64,000 nucleotides of DNA from Longilinea sp964536805 (GTDB lineage Bacteria; Chloroflexota; Anaerolineae; Anaerolineales; Anaerolineaceae), in the NCBI GenBank assembly GCA_964536805.1, contig CAZHYQ010000005.1, positions 62,001 through 126,000 on the forward strand, in the 5' to 3' direction. A program made the position numbers and the translations under genes. Below are positions 16,876 through 25,385 of this stretch, one piece after another (positions within the stretch are counted from its first letter, which is position 1; each line of letters begins with the position of its first letter). Under the pieces are notes generated by a model. That model had not been told where the DNA came from. It saw only the letters and a list, made by a program, of their open reading frames with translations, and did not search any database.

Positions 16876-17645
16876 TGTAAATACCTCTAAAGGTTGGTTG
16901 ATGATACAGAACCGCCACTATGCAAATTGCTCTGCGGGGTGCGAGAACGAAAAAAAGGCGAATTTTTCCGGGAAGAAGAGCGGGTGGTTTTGGGTGAAAT
17001 TCATGTCCAGGATAAAAAGAGTATACCGGATGATCTGGAAAATGGAATAAATCCATAAATCGCAGGTGCGTAAGTTCCATTCTGGAATATTTGCACTATT
17101 TTGGAAAAAACTTGCCGAATCCCGCTGAGCTGATGCTTGAATGGGGGATTTACCTTTTGAGGACGTTTTTTTCCTGCAGCCAGGCTGGCGTGTATCTTAA
17201 ATGTGACAGATAAAGAGAGTTTTGTTTACTAAACTAATACTAAATTTATCAAAAATATATATAATTATCCTGACAATCTGGTTTGTTTCCCATTGGGTCC
17301 ATTTATTTGGAGAGACCCGACGGTAACAGGGCTGGAGAGAAACATGAGATTACTTCATTCGTTCTCAGGTTGTTGGGTTGATATGCAGCCAATCAACCAA
17401 CAGATTTCAATGCTTTGGACAGCCCTAATTGAGTTGGTTTTCTTTCACCAACCCGGTCATAGCGCCATGCAATTTTGAGTCTAGGGCTTTCGTGCCTGAA
17501 TCGATGGGTAATTAATTAAGTAGATGTGTGGTTGAAAGGAAATTGGAGGTGTGTATCGATTACGAGGCCAGAATGGTCAAAACCCATGGTTTTACTTTTT
17601 GATCCTATTGGTAACAGTCAATGTGATTGAATAAGGAGAACTAGA
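16876..17645. other. 770-bp intergenic region without a convincing gene
   Basis: An AT-rich stretch between the divergent lipoprotein hydrolase and the 704-residue protein. Small frames exist on both strands but none has a ribosome-binding site with a protein-like sequence. Around 17220-17270 the DNA is nearly pure A/T, a likely promoter region. AAGGAG at 17634 serves the next gene. Confidence 0.6.
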
Positions 17646-19760
17646 ATGCCAACGAAAGTGAATCAGCCTGTCGGTTCCGATAAGGCGCGAAAATTCCTGA
17701 TCGAAGGCCAGATTCAACGGGAGCAACCTGACCTCCAACCAGGGGAGCTAAAACTGGCAGCCTATGCTTTTGATAAAGCCGGAACGTTGTTGGGCAGCGC
17801 GCCGCTGGACGCCAAAGGCAGCTACAGCGTTGCGCTGCGGATGGCGCGACCGAGCGATGTGGACCTGTTTGTGGGTCCCGCGGACATGCCGGAACAAATC
17901 CGGCATTCGAGCGCTTTTTCGCAATCCTTCTCAGCCCGGGAATGGAAGGGTGATGGTGGGCAGTTCCGACTCAGATATGATACGTTAATCCCGGTCGATA
18001 TCTGGCGGCCGTGGTGGCCGCTGCGCATCTGCGTTTCCGGCCATGTTCGCAAGGTCAACCATCACGACGGTGTCACGGATATCTGTCCGGTGCCTTTCAT
18101 CAAGGTCGAGGTGTTCGATGTCGACCGCGAGTTCTGCTACTGGCCATATTTGCGCAATTGGTGGGAACTGCTGCTCGACCGCCCGGTTTTCCGCATTCCG
18201 GACCTGCTGCGTGAACCGCCCATTCCAGTGCCGCCTCTTCCCGGCCCTGACCCGGCACCGGATCTGAACCTGGACCGGTTTTCCGGCCTGCGCAGCGACA
18301 TCCGTTCATCCCTTTTAGACCGGGTGGCGCTCAATCCTCAGCCATTGCCGCCGAAGGAAATACTGGGCATGGCTGCCAACCTGGTTTCCAATTTTGCACT
18401 CCAGCCCAGGATGGAGGTCACTAATCTCGCGGCATCCCAACCGGCTTTCACGCGCGTCGGCGAAGCGCGCCTGATGGACAGCAACATCGCATCCCGCCTG
18501 GACAAACTGACCCTGACATCCAAGATTGCTCCGTGGCTGATCTTCCCCAACTGCTACTACAGCAAAGTGGAAGTGTGCGAGGCCACCACCGATTGCAACG
18601 GTTTCTTTAACTGCTGTTTCTCTTGGTGGCCTTTCCATATCCGCCGGGGCCGGCTGCGCTTTGATGCCCGGCCGGACATCATCATCAAAGTCACCCAGGT
18701 GATCAACGGTGTACCGACGGTCATCTACATGGATCCCTACACCAGCACCCGCTGGAACGTCAACAGCACCCATATTGACCTTTTCCTGGATAACGAAGAA
18801 GTGCAATGCGGCAGCGGCAATTGCAACGAACCCCCTGCCGGCTCGCCGGTGTTCTTCACACGCATTGGAGACGACGAGGTCTACAAGATTAGCCAATCCA
18901 GCGGACTGTATAACGAAGCTCCGCTGGCAAATGTAGCCTACGGCAGTTCGCTGCTGGTTTACGGCCAATTCGGCGATAACCTGACCACGGGTGCACCGGC
19001 GCGCTATTACCGGCTCTCCTATGCCAAGGAAGGCAGCAGCGAATTTACCCCCGTTACAGCCTCCCTGGCGGATACGCGGGTTGCCAAGAGCACTCTGTTC
19101 AGCGAGAACCATCCGCTTGGGCCGCTCACCGTCAATGGGATTCCGGCACTGTACGAGGTGCGCAACTTCAGCGATTATTACTGGTATAACCCGGATTGGC
19201 TGGGCACCTGGTACAGCTGGTTGGCTGAGGCCGACACCGGCAAATACATCCTGCGGCTGGAAGTGTTTGACCAGAACGGCGTCAAACTCACTTCGGCGAT
19301 GGGGGTCGATTACCGCGACGGCACCGTCGCACCGCCGGCGGTGCTGCCGCCCATGCTCGACCGCTGCGACCTGGTAATTACCCTCGACAACAAAGGCCCG
19401 GTGGTCGATCTTACCATTCCGGCGGTGTTGAATGAATGCGGTGTGATTCCCTTCAGTTCGGTTCCGCCGCTCGATTTCCAGGTCAATGTGTTGCAGGAGA
19501 ACAGCCGGCTGCACAGTTGGGGCCTGTACTACACCAAGGGCATTAATCCAACCGTGAATTACCTGGCCGGGCCATTTACCTTCAACGGCGGCACGCCAGG
19601 TCCGATCACGCCTACGGTTTCAGGTGCGGCACTGCTGGTTGGTCTGACTTCCACCTGCGCATTCTCGCTAAAGCTGTGGGCGACGGCGCATGTGCGCGAT
19701 GGCCGCAATTTCATCTTCTACGATGAGCAGATGAAATCCATCGCGATTGAAAAATGTTAG
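17646..19760 (+). CDS. Large Cys/Trp-rich protein of unknown function
   Basis: A 704-residue protein not recognised as a named family. There is no signal peptide or membrane segment. Residues 17-80 look like a carboxypeptidase-regulatory (transthyretin-like) beta-sandwich. Two further segments have the same flavour: CPVPFIKVEVFDVDREF (about residue 152) and PDIIIKVTQVINGVP (about 345). Between them are Trp/Cys-rich patches (WRPWWPLRICVSG, CNGFFNCCFSWWPF), a proline run (PPIPVPPLPGPDP) and the peptide ALNPQPLPPK (about residue 233). The last 300 residues are beta-rich with paired cysteines. AAGGAG lies 7 bp before ATG 17646. It is transcribed alone, ending at a hairpin at 19808. A structural or binding role is a guess. 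Confidence 0.7.
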   Translation: MPTKVNQPVGSDKARKFLIEGQIQREQPDLQPGELKLAAYAFDKAGTLLGSAPLDAKGSYSVALRMARPSDVDLFVGPADMPEQIRHSSAFSQSFSAREWKGDGGQFRLRYDTLIPVDIWRPWWPLRICVSGHVRKVNHHDGVTDICPVPFIKVEVFDVDREFCYWPYLRNWWELLLDRPVFRIPDLLREPPIPVPPLPGPDPAPDLNLDRFSGLRSDIRSSLLDRVALNPQPLPPKEILGMAANLVSNFALQPRMEVTNLAASQPAFTRVGEARLMDSNIASRLDKLTLTSKIAPWLIFPNCYYSKVEVCEATTDCNGFFNCCFSWWPFHIRRGRLRFDARPDIIIKVTQVINGVPTVIYMDPYTSTRWNVNSTHIDLFLDNEEVQCGSGNCNEPPAGSPVFFTRIGDDEVYKISQSSGLYNEAPLANVAYGSSLLVYGQFGDNLTTGAPARYYRLSYAKEGSSEFTPVTASLADTRVAKSTLFSENHPLGPLTVNGIPALYEVRNFSDYYWYNPDWLGTWYSWLAEADTGKYILRLEVFDQNGVKLTSAMGVDYRDGTVAPPAVLPPMLDRCDLVITLDNKGPVVDLTIPAVLNECGVIPFSSVPPLDFQVNVLQENSRLHSWGLYYTKGINPTVNYLAGPFTFNGGTPGPITPTVSGAALLVGLTSTCAFSLKLWATAHVRDGRNFIFYDEQMKSIAIEKC

Positions 19761-19807
19761 CCCTGCCTGGTTTTGGCAGGAAAAAACCTGAGCCGAATTG
19801 ATGCAAA

Positions 19808-19834
19808 GGGACGCCGAAAAAATTTCGGCGTCCC
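19808..19834 (+). terminator. Hairpin terminator after the 704-residue protein gene
   Basis: A perfect 12-bp stem GGGACGCCGAAA / TTTCGGCGTCCC with a 3-nt loop. A smaller hairpin CCTGCC/GGCAGG lies at 19762-19780, directly after the stop. Confidence 0.75.
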
Positions 19835-19945
19835 TGTCTTTGAATGACTTGTCAAAGGGTAGAAAGTGGTCTGATAGTATTGCTGCCAGCACCCACTGGC
19901 CGCTGGACTTTCATTCATTAGAAAATTAATGCACAAATATGTATC

Positions 19946-19974
19946 TTGACAAATCAGATATAAAACCGTAAGAT
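19946..19974 (+). promoter_or_regulatory. Promoter of the perR-like/katG operon
   Basis: TTGACA (19946-19951) and TAAGAT (19969-19974) with an exact 17-bp spacer. The start point is expected near 19981, inside the operator described next. Confidence 0.8.
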
Positions 19975-19978
19975 ATTA

Positions 19979-19993
19979 TTGTAATGATTACTA
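19979..19993 (+). promoter_or_regulatory. PerR/Fur-type operator
   Basis: TTGTAATGATTACTA is a 7-1-7 inverted repeat with one mismatch pair, close to the Bacillus PerR box TTATAATNATTATAA (11 of 14 positions agree). It covers the predicted transcription start and lies 20 bp before the regulator's ATG, an arrangement that fits autorepression. Confidence 0.65.
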
Positions 19994-20013
19994 AAATGAA
20001 ATGATTAAAATAA

Positions 20014-20454
20014 ATGGATATAACGAAAGAATTCATTACTGAACAACTTAAGAGCAAAGAGATCCGGCCTTCCTACCAGCGTATAAAAGTCCTGGAATAC
20101 CTCTATCAGAAAGAAGGTCATCCGACCGTGGAGGGAATCTTCCGCTCGTTATTGGTCGAGATTCCTTCCTTATCGAAAGTCACCATTTACAACACCCTTT
20201 ACACGCTGATCGAAGCCGGTTTGGTACGGGTGGTCGATATTGACGAAACTGAGAAGCATTATGACATTACGCTAACCAATCACGGCCATTTTCAATGCGA
20301 TGTCTGCGGAACCATCTATAACTTTAGCGTCAATATCGACCTGGTTCCCTTTGACGGATTGGACGAGTTCCAGATTCGAGAAAAGAACGTCTATTTTCGC
20401 GGGCTTTGCCCGGATTGTATCGGACGCGTTAACACAAATATAAGGAGTAAATAA
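20014..20454 (+). CDS. Fur family regulator, PerR type
   Basis: A 146-residue metal-dependent repressor. Seen: an N-terminal winged helix (residues 8-80, with SKVTIYNTLYTLIEAGLV as recognition part), structural zinc site Cys95-x2-Cys98 and Cys132-x2-Cys135, and regulatory-site ligands His36, Asp84, His90 and His92, matching His37, Asp85, His91 and His93 of Bacillus PerR. The fifth ligand, Asp104 in PerR, is Asn103 here. PerR proteins sense peroxide by iron-catalysed oxidation of the His ligands and then release DNA. The catalase-peroxidase gene begins 1 bp after its stop, so a peroxide-sensing role is very likely. There is no clear ribosome-binding site before ATG 20014. Confidence 0.9.
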   Translation: MDITKEFITEQLKSKEIRPSYQRIKVLEYLYQKEGHPTVEGIFRSLLVEIPSLSKVTIYNTLYTLIEAGLVRVVDIDETEKHYDITLTNHGHFQCDVCGTIYNFSVNIDLVPFDGLDEFQIREKNVYFRGLCPDCIGRVNTNIRSK

Positions 20455-20455
20455 A

Positions 20456-22651
20456 ATGAGCGACGAGAGCAAGTGCCCGGTAACGGGCAAGTCACATTCT
20501 CAGGCGGCTGGAAAAGGTCCGTCAAACAAGGATTGGTGGCCTAACCAGCTAAATCTCAAAATCCTGCACCAGCACTCTTCTCTGTCCAACCCGATGGACG
20601 AAGGGTTTGATTACGCCGAAGAATTCAAAAAACTCGACTTGATGGCCTTGAAGCAAGACCTTTATGCCCTCATGACCGATTCGCAGGATTGGTGGCCGGC
20701 CGATTTTGGCCACTATGGGCCGCTCTTTATCCGGATGGCCTGGCACAGCGCCGGTACCTACCGCACCGGCGACGGCCGCGGCGGCGCGGGTTCAGGCTCG
20801 CAGCGGTTTGCACCACTCAACAGCTGGCCAGATAATGTCAATCTCGACAAGGCTCGCCGGCTGCTTTTACCGATCAAACTAAAATACGGCAACAAAATCT
20901 CCTGGGCCGACCTGATGATCCTGGCTGGCAACTGCGCTCTGGAGTCGATGGGCTTTAAGACTTTCGGCTTCGGCGGCGGACGGGAAGATATTTGGGAACC
21001 GGAAGAAGATATTTACTGGGGGGCAGAAGGCAAATGGCTGGAAGACAAGCGCTACAGCGGCGATCGTGAGCTCGAGGATCCTCTGGCCGCCGTTCAGATG
21101 GGTCTGATTTATGTAAACCCCGAAGGACCGAACGGCAATCCGGACCCGCTTGCTGCTGCAAAAGATATCCGCGAGACCTTTGCGCGCATGGCCATGAACG
21201 ATGAAGAAACGGTTGCCCTGATTGCCGGAGGACATACCTTCGGCAAGACCCACGGCGCCGGGGATGCCTCCCTTGTTGGCCCCGAGCCGGAAGCTGCCGG
21301 CATCGAGGAGCAAGGCCTGGGCTGGAAAAGCAAATTCGGCAGCGGCAAAGGCGGCGACACCATTGGCAGCGGCCTGGAAGTTACCTGGACCTCGACGCCC
21401 ACCAAGTGGAGCAGCAATTTCTTCTGGAACCTGTTCGGCTACGATTGGGAGCTGACCAGGAGTCCGGCTGGCGCGCAGCAGTGGACGCCCAAGCATGGCG
21501 CGGGCGCCGGTTCGATCCCGGATGCGCACGATCCTTCCAAGCGTCACGCGCCAACCATGCTGACGACCGATCTGGCCCTGCGGTTTGATCCGGCTTACGA
21601 AAAAATCTCCAGACGGTTTTACGAGAATCCCGACCAGTTTGCTGATGCCTTTGCCCGGGCCTGGTTCAAACTGACTCACCGCGACATGGGTCCCCGTTCC
21701 CGCTACCTCGGCCCGGAAGTCCCGACGGAAGAACTGATCTGGCAGGACCCGGTACCCGCAGTCGATTATCCGCTGATCGATGCAGCCGATATCGCTGCCC
21801 TCAAGGCAAAAATTCTTGCCTCGGGATTGTCGATCCCGGAACTCGTCACCACCGCCTGGGCCTCAGCCTCCACCTTCCGCGGCTCCGATAAACGCGGCGG
21901 TGCCAATGGCGCGCGCATCCGGCTTGCCCCGCAGAAGGATTGGGAAGTCAACCAGCCGGAACAACTTACAAAGGTGCTGCAAACCCTGGGTGGAATCCAA
22001 CAGGATTTTAACAGTGCCCAGACCAGCGGCAAGCAGGTTTCTCTGGCCGACTTGATTGTGCTGGGCGGGTGCGCAGGCGTCGAGCAGGCCGCGAAGGTGG
22101 CAGGCCACGCTGTGACCGTTCCCTTCACACCTGGCCGGACGGATGCCTCGCAGGAGCAAACCGACGCGGCGTCCTTTGCCTTCCTCGAACCGGTGGCGGA
22201 CGGCTTCCGGAATTACCAAAAAGCGAAATTCTCGGCCAGAGCCGAGGAAATGTTGATTGACCGCGCCCAACTGCTGACCCTGACCGCTCCCGAGATGACG
22301 GTCCTGCTGGGCGGTTTGCGGGCTCTGAATGCCAACTTTGGGATGTCTCCGAACGGCGTCTTTACCAATCGGCCGGGCATGCTTACCAATGACTTTTTTG
22401 TGAACTTACTTGACATGGGCACTGTCTGGGAACCTGTCTCGGAAGAGGCAGATGTCTTCAGAGGCCGCGACCGCGCAACCGGCGAAGTCAAGTGGTCTGC
22501 CACGCGCGTCGACCTGGTCTTTGGGTCGAACTCGCAACTGCGCGCCCTGGCGGAAGTCTACGCCTGCCGTGACTCGCAGGAGAAATTCCTGCGCGACTTT
22601 GTGGCGGTGTGGAACAAGGTTATGAATCTGGACCGTTTTGACATGGATTGA
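20456..22651 (+). CDS. katG: Catalase-peroxidase
   Basis: A bifunctional haem catalase-peroxidase of 731 residues that removes hydrogen peroxide. Seen: distal residues Arg93, Trp96 and His97 in RMAWHSAGTYR, proximal His260 in GGHTFGKTHGA, and the three residues of the KatG-specific Trp-Tyr-Met adduct, Trp96, Tyr219 (GLIYVNPEGP) and Met245 (FARMAMND). The second, haem-free peroxidase-like domain follows from about residue 420. Length is normal. AAGGAG stands before ATG 20456, 1 bp after the PerR-like regulator, and a strong hairpin follows. No signal peptide is present, so it is cytoplasmic. Confidence 0.98.
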   Translation: MSDESKCPVTGKSHSQAAGKGPSNKDWWPNQLNLKILHQHSSLSNPMDEGFDYAEEFKKLDLMALKQDLYALMTDSQDWWPADFGHYGPLFIRMAWHSAGTYRTGDGRGGAGSGSQRFAPLNSWPDNVNLDKARRLLLPIKLKYGNKISWADLMILAGNCALESMGFKTFGFGGGREDIWEPEEDIYWGAEGKWLEDKRYSGDRELEDPLAAVQMGLIYVNPEGPNGNPDPLAAAKDIRETFARMAMNDEETVALIAGGHTFGKTHGAGDASLVGPEPEAAGIEEQGLGWKSKFGSGKGGDTIGSGLEVTWTSTPTKWSSNFFWNLFGYDWELTRSPAGAQQWTPKHGAGAGSIPDAHDPSKRHAPTMLTTDLALRFDPAYEKISRRFYENPDQFADAFARAWFKLTHRDMGPRSRYLGPEVPTEELIWQDPVPAVDYPLIDAADIAALKAKILASGLSIPELVTTAWASASTFRGSDKRGGANGARIRLAPQKDWEVNQPEQLTKVLQTLGGIQQDFNSAQTSGKQVSLADLIVLGGCAGVEQAAKVAGHAVTVPFTPGRTDASQEQTDAASFAFLEPVADGFRNYQKAKFSARAEEMLIDRAQLLTLTAPEMTVLLGGLRALNANFGMSPNGVFTNRPGMLTNDFFVNLLDMGTVWEPVSEEADVFRGRDRATGEVKWSATRVDLVFGSNSQLRALAEVYACRDSQEKFLRDFVAVWNKVMNLDRFDMD

Positions 22652-22709
22652 TTGCAACGGATGATTCAGTTAGAACTTGCGTGGGAATAAAGGTTTAGGT
22701 AATCAACCG

Positions 22710-22737
22710 ATGAGGGACGGTAAATGCCGTCCCTCAT
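22710..22737. terminator. Terminator after katG
   Basis: A perfect 11-bp stem ATGAGGGACGG / CCGTCCCTCAT with a 6-nt loop. It also touches the stop codon of a small minus-strand frame, so it could work in both directions. Confidence 0.8.
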
Positions 22738-22967
22738 TTGGACCATTTTACAATAACATTTACTCCCCCGTGTGGATTAAGCTGCATCGATAGATCCCGA
22801 TCCTTGGCTTGAAGAACAGGAAAATAATGGAGCGCTTCACCAAGATTTAAGAAAATATGAACATTTTTATCCACGTAAAAGCATCCTCGATTTTCTCCAC
22901 ATGGTAACCATAGATCAAGCCGGTGATTAGCCGGGCGTTTGGGTATCGCAAAACCTAAAACCATCAT
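22734..22967 (-). CDS. Possible small protein, unrecognised
   Basis: A 77-codon minus-strand frame that fills most of the gap between katG and the next lipoprotein. Its translation has ordinary composition (NVHIFLNLGEALHYFPVLQA, then a hydrophobic VNVIVKW end) and its stop abuts the bidirectional hairpin at 22710-22737. No ribosome-binding site precedes the two ATG codons at 22967 and 22964, and no family is recognised. It may be a chance frame or a remnant. Confidence 0.3.
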   Translation of the reverse strand: MMVLGFAIPKRPANHRLDLWLPCGENRGCFYVDKNVHIFLNLGEALHYFPVLQAKDRDLSMQLNPHGGVNVIVKWSK

Positions 22968-23059
22968 AATTTTGACATTGATTATCTAAAAAGATATAAT
23001 TCTTCCGATAACCGCATTGATAATCTGAAGGCGTTTGCTGGATCGTTCGGAGGAATCTG

Positions 23060-23722
23060 ATGATCACGCACCGGCGGACAGGGATTCTCGTGGGTGTTAT
23101 TGCAATCCTGGCAGTGACGATGGCCTGTAGCCTGCCATCGGTAACGATTGGAGCTGGAAGTCCAACGGAGACGCCAACAGCGGTTGGACAAACCTTGCCA
23201 CCAGCGGCTGGAGGCGGCAGCGGGATGGGCAACGGCGCGGGCGGGGGCGCAGGGGGCAGCAGTAGCGGGAACAGCGAAGCAGATAGTTCCAGCCAGGGTA
23301 ATAGCGGTGCAACGCCTGAACCTACGCCCGAACCCACCCAGTTGGCGGATATTACCGGCGGACCTTACAATGTTCAGCAAATTGAAACACTGGGCGGCGA
23401 GGCCATTTCGGGCACGGTGTGCAGCACCTCGAAACCCTTCAGCGTATTATCTGTCACGCCGAAGGTCACCTTCACGTTTAATTTTGTTCCGCAAGACGCC
23501 ACGCGTGGCAATGTTACCTACACCTATTCGATTTCATCCGCAGGCGAGTCGCATGACGCTGCCGGTACCTACACCCTGACCGGGTTGGATAAAACCGGTA
23601 CGCTGCAATTATCGCTGACCGTATCGGACCACGTGGTGTTCAAAGGGTTTGACGGCAAGGTTCCGTACCGTTACAAATTCAACCTGGTTCCGACCGGTGG
23701 CCCGCCGTGTCCGGCTCCGTGA
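23060..23722 (+). CDS. Secreted lipoprotein, unknown function
   Basis: A 220-residue protein with a signal peptide ending at Cys23 (AVTMAC, a slightly unusual lipobox), a low-complexity linker (residues 33-92, first Gly/Ser-rich and then PEPTPEPT) and a C-terminal beta-rich domain of about 125 residues with two cysteines (TVCSTSKPFSV and GGPPCPAP). The domain (VTFTFNFVPQDATRGNVTYTY split by turns) is not recognised. GGAGG precedes ATG 23060. It would be anchored to the membrane by lipid and expose the C-terminal domain outside. It is a single-gene unit. Confidence 0.75.
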   Translation: MITHRRTGILVGVIAILAVTMACSLPSVTIGAGSPTETPTAVGQTLPPAAGGGSGMGNGAGGGAGGSSSGNSEADSSSQGNSGATPEPTPEPTQLADITGGPYNVQQIETLGGEAISGTVCSTSKPFSVLSVTPKVTFTFNFVPQDATRGNVTYTYSISSAGESHDAAGTYTLTGLDKTGTLQLSLTVSDHVVFKGFDGKVPYRYKFNLVPTGGPPCPAP

Positions 23723-23771
23723 GATGGGGTTCCATTCGGAACAGGATTAATCAGCCCCCGCAGCGGTAACA

Positions 23772-23797
23772 AAAAAGACCCTTGGTTGGGTCTTTTT
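23772..23797. terminator. Terminator hairpin, left copy
   Basis: A perfect 10-bp stem AAAAAGACCC / GGGTCTTTTT with a 6-nt loop and T-tracts on both strands. It can end the lipoprotein gene on the plus strand. Confidence 0.8.
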
Positions 23798-23833
23798 CAT
23801 AGCGGAGAGGGCCTGCCCTCGCAGCGATAACAA

Positions 23834-23857
23834 AAAAGACCCAGGATTGGGTCTTTT
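23834..23857 (-). terminator. Terminator of tRNA-Ser, right copy
   Basis: A 9-bp stem AAAAGACCC / GGGTCTTTT starting 5 bp after the tRNA 3' end, followed on the minus strand by TTTTTTG. Confidence 0.8.
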
Positions 23858-23862
23858 CTCAG

Positions 23863-23950
23863 CGGAGAGGGTGGGATTCGAACCCACGGTGACGACAAGC
23901 GCCACAACGGTTTTCGAGACCGCCCCGATCGGCCGCTCCGGCACCTCTCC
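23863..23950 (-). tRNA. tRNA-Ser (anticodon CGA)
   Basis: On the minus strand, an 88-nt class II tRNA: acceptor GGAGAGG (23950-23944) pairing with CCTCTCC (23870-23864), discriminator G at 23863, anticodon loop CTCGAAA with anticodon CGA, a long variable arm (TGTGGCGCTTGTCGTCAC region) as expected for Ser, and the T-loop GGGTTCGAATCCC. CCA is not encoded. It decodes UCG. Confidence 0.97.
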
Positions 23951-23980
23951 AATTGCCCGGCAATTATACCCGGGAATTTC

Positions 23981-25375
23981 CTAAATCTCAACCTCTTCAC
24001 CCCAGGCAGGGTATGTAACCGGCCCCAGGTGCTGCTCGGCCAGTTTTGCTTCAAATGCGCTCGCGGCGTCCGGCTCGCCGTGAACCAGGTAGATTTGTTT
24101 CTGGCTGGATCGGGAAGCCGCCGCATATTGCAGGAGAATATCCTGCCCGGCATGGGCGGATAGCCCGCCAATGGTGGCAACCTCAGCGCGGCGTTCGTAC
24201 CATTGGCCAAAGATGCGCACCATCTTTTCGCGGTCAGCCAGGCGGCGGCCGAGAGTCTCAGGTGCCTGCCAGGAAACGATCAGGATGGTGTTGCGCGGGT
24301 TTTCGATATTGTTGCGCAGGTGATGTAAAATGCGCCCGGTTTCGGCCATGCCGGATGCTGAAATGATCACCATGGGTTCATGGCGGTCATTGAGCGATTT
24401 TGATTCATCCACTGATTGGACGTAGCGCAGCGTTTTGAAGTTGAGCGCCGGGTGGCGTTCTTCGGCGATGAAGCGGCGTGTTTCTTCATCGTAGTATTGC
24501 GGGAACTTTTGAAATACCTTGCTGGTTTCCACTGCCAGCGGGCTGTCAACAAAAACCGGCACAGGCGGCAGGTCGCCGTCGCTGATCATACGGTTGAGAT
24601 CGTAAACCAGTTCCTGCGTGCGGCCGACCGCGAAAGCCGGGATGATGACCTTGCCGCCGCGGTTTAAAGTACGGCGGGTGACATCGCGGAATTCAACAAA
24701 AGCATCATCCGGGTTGCTGTGCGGTTTGTCGCCGTAGGTGCATTCCATGATCAGGTAATCTGCGCCGCGCGGATAAACGGGGTCCTTGATGAGCGGCAGG
24801 TTCGGGCGGCCGATATCCCCTGAGAACCACAGGCGGAACTGGCGGCCCTTCTCCTGAATATCCAGCACGACGCCGGCTGAACCCATGATGTGGCCGGCTT
24901 CCACCAGGGTCAATGTCACTCCTGGCAAAATTTCCGTCGGCTGGTCGTACTCGGTGCCCTTGAAATAATTGGCCACCCGGGCGGCATCCTCGATGGTGTA
25001 GAGCGGTTCAAGGGGCGGCTCGCCCTGGCGGGCGCGTTTTTTATTGACGAAAATGACATCCGACTCCTGGATGTGGCCAGCGTCGCGCAGCATCACATCC
25101 GCCAGCATGGCCGTCGCCGGGGTGGTGTAGATCGGCCCTGAAAAGCCCTTTTTGACAAGGTTCGGCAGGTTGCCGGAATGATCGATGTGAGCATGAGAAA
25201 GAACCACGGCATCGATGCTAGCCGGGTCGTACTTAAAATTCAAATTTCGATCATAGAAATCTTTGCGCTTACCCTGGAACAGGCCGCAATCGAGCAGCAA
25301 ACGCTTTCCGTTGATTTCCAGCAAATGTTGCGACCCTGTGACAGTCTGTGCGGCACCATCAAAATGGATTTTCAT
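23981..25375 (-). CDS. Beta-CASP metallo-beta-lactamase RNA exonuclease/endonuclease
   Basis: A 464-residue protein of the metallo-beta-lactamase/beta-CASP family, related to CPSF73-like ribonucleases. Seen: N-terminal DGAAQTVTGSQHLLEINGKRLLLDCG, the zinc-binding HAHIDHSG, a second metal ligand in GHIMGSAGV, WFSGDIGRPNLPL, and beta-CASP motifs (IIPAFAVGRTQELVYDLNRM; MVIISASGMAETGRILHHL) with the final HAGQDILL. It should cut or trim RNA in the cytoplasm. ATG 25375 is used, with AAGGA 7 bp upstream; a longer frame to 25648 is an artefact inside the RNase D-like gene. It lies 10 bp after that gene, an obvious RNA-processing pair. Confidence 0.92.
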   Translation of the reverse strand: MKIHFDGAAQTVTGSQHLLEINGKRLLLDCGLFQGKRKDFYDRNLNFKYDPASIDAVVLSHAHIDHSGNLPNLVKKGFSGPIYTTPATAMLADVMLRDAGHIQESDVIFVNKKRARQGEPPLEPLYTIEDAARVANYFKGTEYDQPTEILPGVTLTLVEAGHIMGSAGVVLDIQEKGRQFRLWFSGDIGRPNLPLIKDPVYPRGADYLIMECTYGDKPHSNPDDAFVEFRDVTRRTLNRGGKVIIPAFAVGRTQELVYDLNRMISDGDLPPVPVFVDSPLAVETSKVFQKFPQYYDEETRRFIAEERHPALNFKTLRYVQSVDESKSLNDRHEPMVIISASGMAETGRILHHLRNNIENPRNTILIVSWQAPETLGRRLADREKMVRIFGQWYERRAEVATIGGLSAHAGQDILLQYAAASRSSQKQIYLVHGEPDAASAFEAKLAEQHLGPVTYPAWGEEVEI

Positions 25376-25385
25376 AACACATTCC

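Larger units (their letters stand above)
23759..23872. repeat. Tandem repeat of terminator plus tRNA-Ser 3' end
   Basis: Two copies of a segment of about 52 bp at 61-bp spacing (23759-23811 and 23820-23871). Each has CGCAGCG, an AACAAAAAAGACCC...GGGTCTTTT hairpin and AGCGGAGAGGG. In the right copy the last 9 bases are the 3' acceptor end of the tRNA-Ser gene; in the left copy the same bases stand alone without a tRNA. Confidence 0.8.

Noticed and set aside
16853..17050. A 65-codon plus-strand frame in the 770-bp gap
   Set aside because: It begins within the lipoprotein hydrolase signal region on the other strand and has neither a ribosome-binding site nor a recognisable sequence.
18315..19514. 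A 399-codon minus-strand frame antisense to the 704-residue protein gene
   Set aside because: Its translation is compositionally odd (rich in His, Arg, Ala, Val) and has no ribosome-binding site or motif. The plus-strand frame has a good ribosome-binding site and a coherent protein, so this is a GC-driven shadow.
20879..21679. A 266-codon minus-strand frame inside katG
   Set aside because: katG is complete and highly conserved across this stretch, and the antisense product resembles nothing.
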